DNA from: VRUE01 sp963742535
GTDB lineage: Bacteria > Actinomycetota > Thermoleophilia > Solirubrobacterales > 70-9
Length of the DNA stretch: 64,000 nt
Assembly (NCBI GenBank): GCA_963742535.1
Contig: CAVUMC010000002.1
Coordinates: 930,001-994,000 of the forward strand
Reading direction: 5' to 3'
The notes beneath the pieces are model-generated. The model saw nothing but the letters and a program-made list of their open reading frames with translations. It was not told where the DNA came from and did no database searches. Numbering within the stretch: position 1 is the first letter of the stretch; every line of letters begins with the position of its first letter. This document shows positions 61,149-64,000 of this stretch, piece after piece. The position numbers and the translations under genes are program-made.

Positions 61149-62705
61149 TCAGCCCGGTCCTATGCCATCCAGGAGTACCCCGTTAGTGCGGAAGCCAAGC
61201 TCGGCATCACGAATCGTGCTCAACCGCAGCCGCCTCAGCTCCGGACCGGGGGTGGCGAAGCGACGCACGTAGAGGCGACCGACCTTCTCGTAGCCGACTT
61301 CACGAAAGCCGGGGCCGATCAGCCGCTCCGGCGGCGGCGGGGAGCTGCCATCGGAGATGAAGTCGACTTCTCCAATCCACCAGTTAAAGCCGTCGGAGGG
61401 CTGGACCTGGAAGGACCCGGTCGAAAGGTAGTAGCGCAGCGACGCCTCACCCAGGGTCCAGGTGACCATCGCGCGCGGCGTCGCCGGTTCCTTGCCGATC
61501 GCGCCGGCAACGGCATCCCAATTGGGTCGCTGGAGGGCCGGCGAAAGGCTCGCCCAGATCGAGAAACCGAGGGAGTAAACGATCAAGACCGCCGCCAGCG
61601 CGACGCCGCGGCGACGAGCTGTGGGTAGCGAGAAGCCGATCGCAACCGCGACCAGCAGCGGCACCAGCGCGGGCAGCAGGTTGCGCGCCAGCACGTAGTC
61701 CTTGCTCGAATCGAGCAGTCCGATCGCAAGCGGCATCGCGAAGGTCACGGCGGCGAGAGCGAGGAGGACGGTAACGGCACGCAGTTCGCGGCGTTCACCG
61801 CGAAGGAAGACGAGGGCAAGGCCGGCGATCGCGGCCAGGCCCGGCACCACCGCCAGCAGCGGGTGCTCGGGCCGGGCAATGATGTCGCCGGTCTCACCGA
61901 GGGCGAAGGTGAGGCCGGTCTCCCAGAGGCGGTGGCCGAGGCTGAAGTTGCCGATCCATTCGGCGTGGGCGAAGGACGACTGGTGGACGACTAGCGGGGC
62001 CAGCGCCAGTGCCATGGCTGCGAGGATCCAGATCCCGGGAAAGGCGCCGCCGCTCGCCCGACCCCGGCGTCGCAACAGCCAGAGCGCCTCCGCCACGATC
62101 GGAAAGATGGCGAAGTAGTGGGTCGCAAGGGCAAGCGCTGAAGCGATTCCCCAACCGATCGAGTCGCGGCGCCGGCCACGATCCAGCGTCCGCACGAAAT
62201 AGAGCAGCGAGATCGCGGTCAGGAGAATGAAGAGCGAGTAGCCGCGCGCCTCCTGCGAGTACCAGAGCAGCATCGGGTTGACCGCGACCAGCGCGGCGGC
62301 AAGGATGCCGGCGCGGCGGCTGCTCAGCTCCGCACCAAGCAGGTAGGCGACCGGCACGGTGGCGACACCGGCTACCGCCGAGACCGAGCGCAGGCCAACC
62401 TCGCCCGTCCCGGTCACCTGAGTCCAGAACCAGGCCACCGCGTAGTAGAGCGGCGGCGCCGACTCGCTGAAGCCGACCGCGTCCATCGCGTGCCAGAAGC
62501 CGTCGCGCAGGATGCGACTGGCGGTGACGATCTCGTCGTGGTGGTAGCTCTGCACACCGAGCGTGGCGAAGCGCAGCACCGCCGCCGCCACGGTGAGCCC
62601 TGCGACGATCCAAAAAGTGCGTGAGCGCGAGCGCACCAACTCGCTGAGCGCTTCCAGGTAAGTCGAAAAGATGCTGCGGCGGCGCAGCGCCCCGGCGGCC
62701 TCCAT
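61149..62705 (-). CDS. Glycosyltransferase family 39 (PMT/ArnT-like) membrane protein
   Basis: A 518-residue polytopic protein with the GT-C acidic motif SYHHDEIVTASRIL in the first extracytoplasmic loop, then LLWYSQEARGYSLFILLTAISLLYF. About ten TM segments follow. It uses a polyprenyl-phosphate sugar to glycosylate a protein or lipid at the cell surface. It starts 5 bases after the lon stop. Confidence 0.88.
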   Translation of the reverse strand: MEAAGALRRRSIFSTYLEALSELVRSRSRTFWIVAGLTVAAAVLRFATLGVQSYHHDEIVTASRILRDGFWHAMDAVGFSESAPPLYYAVAWFWTQVTGTGEVGLRSVSAVAGVATVPVAYLLGAELSSRRAGILAAALVAVNPMLLWYSQEARGYSLFILLTAISLLYFVRTLDRGRRRDSIGWGIASALALATHYFAIFPIVAEALWLLRRRGRASGGAFPGIWILAAMALALAPLVVHQSSFAHAEWIGNFSLGHRLWETGLTFALGETGDIIARPEHPLLAVVPGLAAIAGLALVFLRGERRELRAVTVLLALAAVTFAMPLAIGLLDSSKDYVLARNLLPALVPLLVAVAIGFSLPTARRRGVALAAVLIVYSLGFSIWASLSPALQRPNWDAVAGAIGKEPATPRAMVTWTLGEASLRYYLSTGSFQVQPSDGFNWWIGEVDFISDGSSPPPPERLIGPGFREVGYEKVGRLYVRRFATPGPELRRLRLSTIRDAELGFRTNGVLLDGIGPG

Positions 62706-62710
62706 CGGGG

Positions 62711-64000
62711 TTAGGCCAACGCGGCGTCGATCGCCTTGGAGACCCTGTCCACGTAGACGAACTCGAGCTCGCTGCGCTCGTGCTCCGGGATCTCCACCAC
62801 GTCGCCTTCGTTTCGCTCCGGCACCAGCACCCGCTTGATCCCAGCCCGCTGCGCGGCCAGCGACTTCTCCTTCAAGCCGCCGATCGGCAGGACCTGGCCG
62901 GTCAGGGTCACCTCGCCGGTCATCGCGACATCGTTGCGAACCGGGCGGCCGCTTATTAGTGAGCCGAGGGCGACGGTCATCGCCACGCCGGCTGAGGGCC
63001 CGTCCTTGGGCACGGCGCCAGCAGGCACGTGGATGTGGATGTCGTGTTTGGCGAACCAGTCCTCGGCGAGCTCGGGGGCAATCTCACGCCAGTGGCCGCG
63101 CACGTAGGAGAGCGCCGCCTGCGCCGACTCGCGCATCACGTCGCCGAGCTGGCCGGTAATCGTCAGTTGGCCCGAGCCCGGCATCGAGGTCGCCTCGATG
63201 AAGAGCACGTCACCGCCGGTGGGCGTCCAGGCAAGGCCGGTAGCGACGCCGGGATCCTTGGTCCGTCGTCGCTGCTCGGCGAAGACGCGGCGGCGGCCGA
63301 GCAGCTCGCGGGCGCGTTTGGCCGAGACCTTCACCTTGCCTTTGGCCTTGCCCTCGGCGACGTCGCGAGCAACTTTGCGGCAGACCGTGCCGATCTGACG
63401 CTCCAGATTGCGCACGCCCGCCTCCCGTGTGTACTCCTCGATGATCGCGACCAGCGCCGGGTCAGCGAATTCGATTTTCGAGGGCTTCAAGCCGTTGGCT
63501 TTGATCTGGCGTGGCACCAGATAGCGACGGGCGATGTTCCTCTTCTCCTCGAGCGTGTAGCCGGCCAGTTCGATCGTCTCCAGCCGGTCCTGCAGCGGGC
63601 CGGGGATCGTGTCGAGGACGTTTGCCGTGGCGATGAACATCACCTCGGAGAGGTCGAACTCGAGGTCGAGATAGTGGTCGCGGAAGGAGTCGTTCTGGGC
63701 CGGATCGAGCACCTCGAGCATCGCCGAGGCCGGATCGCCGCGGAAGTCGGCGCCCATCTTGTCGATCTCATCGATCATGAAGACCGGGTTGCGAGTCCCG
63801 GCGTCGCGCAGGGCGCGCACGATCGTCCCCGGCAGGGCGCCGATGTAGGTGCGGCGGTGGCCGCGGATCTCCGCCTCGTCGCGCACCCCACCGACCGAGA
63901 TGCGCTCGAACTCGCGGCCCAGGGCGCGGGCGATCGAACGGCCGAGGCTGGTCTTGCCGACGCCGGGCGGGCCGACGAAGCAGAGGATCGGCCCGGGAGA
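62711..64000 (-). CDS. lon: ATP-dependent protease Lon (3' part, partial)
   Basis: The window contains the C-terminal 429 residues; the gene runs off the right edge. Seen are the Walker A GPPGVGKTSLGRSIARALG, Walker B VFMIDEIDKMG, the sensor and lid regions, and the protease domain with Ser in DGPSAGVAMTVAL and Lys in GGLKEKSLAAQRAG. It is a cytosolic quality-control protease. Confidence 0.95.
   Translation of the reverse strand, partial: SPGPILCFVGPPGVGKTSLGRSIARALGREFERISVGGVRDEAEIRGHRRTYIGALPGTIVRALRDAGTRNPVFMIDEIDKMGADFRGDPASAMLEVLDPAQNDSFRDHYLDLEFDLSEVMFIATANVLDTIPGPLQDRLETIELAGYTLEEKRNIARRYLVPRQIKANGLKPSKIEFADPALVAIIEEYTREAGVRNLERQIGTVCRKVARDVAEGKAKGKVKVSAKRARELLGRRRVFAEQRRRTKDPGVATGLAWTPTGGDVLFIEATSMPGSGQLTITGQLGDVMRESAQAALSYVRGHWREIAPELAEDWFAKHDIHIHVPAGAVPKDGPSAGVAMTVALGSLISGRPVRNDVAMTGEVTLTGQVLPIGGLKEKSLAAQRAGIKRVLVPERNEGDVVEIPEHERSELEFVYVDRVSKAIDAALA

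Overview
The window is GC-rich bacterial chromosome with dense coding on both strands and many overlapping start/stop codons. GTG starts are common, and many starts look leaderless. The gene content is actinobacterial: a PucR-type regulator, the rsmI/metG/tatD/rsmA/ispE neighbourhood, a LytR-CpsA-Psr protein, an FmdB zinc ribbon and an AbiEi-DUF559 protein. The Asn-Gly-rich secreted protein suggests the Thermoleophilia/Solirubrobacterales side of the phylum. That placement is inference; no rRNA is present to confirm it.

Region 1 (about 0.2-22.3 kb) looks like a specialised-metabolite or glycolipid cluster. A minus-strand set carries a P-loop kinase, a chorismate-lyase-like DUF98 protein and a MaoC dehydratase. 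A second minus-strand set carries an oxidoreductase, a GT-A-like protein and an acyl carrier protein (ACP). A long plus-strand operon encodes a P-loop kinase, a GT75-like glycosyltransferase, a ketoreductase, a malonyl transferase, a UGT-like glycosyltransferase, an ABC exporter, an alkaline-phosphatase-superfamily protein, a UbiA prenyltransferase and an unknown protein. A minus-strand operon encodes an aminotransferase, an ACP, two ketosynthase-like proteins, an AMP ligase and a phosphopantetheinyl transferase. A BtrH-like protein follows. Together these give a nearly complete type II FAS/PKS set with a possible 4-hydroxybenzoate supply, resembling aryl-polyene/xanthomonadin logic. Both ketosynthase-like proteins lack the active-site Cys, and three genes here carry single-base frameshifts.

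Region 2 (22.2-39.4 kb) is mostly housekeeping: tRNA-Gln, a PucR regulator, a DedA-PAP2 fusion, ispE-rsmA-tatD, a secreted protein, an FMN-dependent 2-hydroxyacid oxidase, an ABC-2 exporter, metG, rsmI, a ROK glucokinase, an LCP protein, an FmdB protein and glycyl-tRNA synthetase.

Region 3 (39.4-41.3 kb) is an AT-richer island with a DUF262 protein and a HEPN protein, a probable defence or toxin-antitoxin module. Region 4 (41.3-51.9 kb) is accessory metabolism: a winged-helix protein, a phloroglucinol-hydrolase-like protein and a bicovalent flavin oxidase facing an IclR regulator across a palindromic operator. It also has an FKBP lipoprotein, an acyl-CoA ligase and a ferritin-like/SCP2 fusion. 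A DUF559 nuclease gene here starts inside one copy of a 38-40 bp palindrome and ends at the next copy. A third copy lies at 15.8 kb.

Region 5 (51.8-56.1 kb) is a complete type III restriction-modification operon. Region 6 (56.2-64 kb) holds an amidase, an MMPL exporter with a TetR regulator, a GT39 glycosyltransferase and the 3' part of lon. No intergenic gap exceeds about 150 bases. No CRISPR array, prophage, IS transposase or rRNA was seen.
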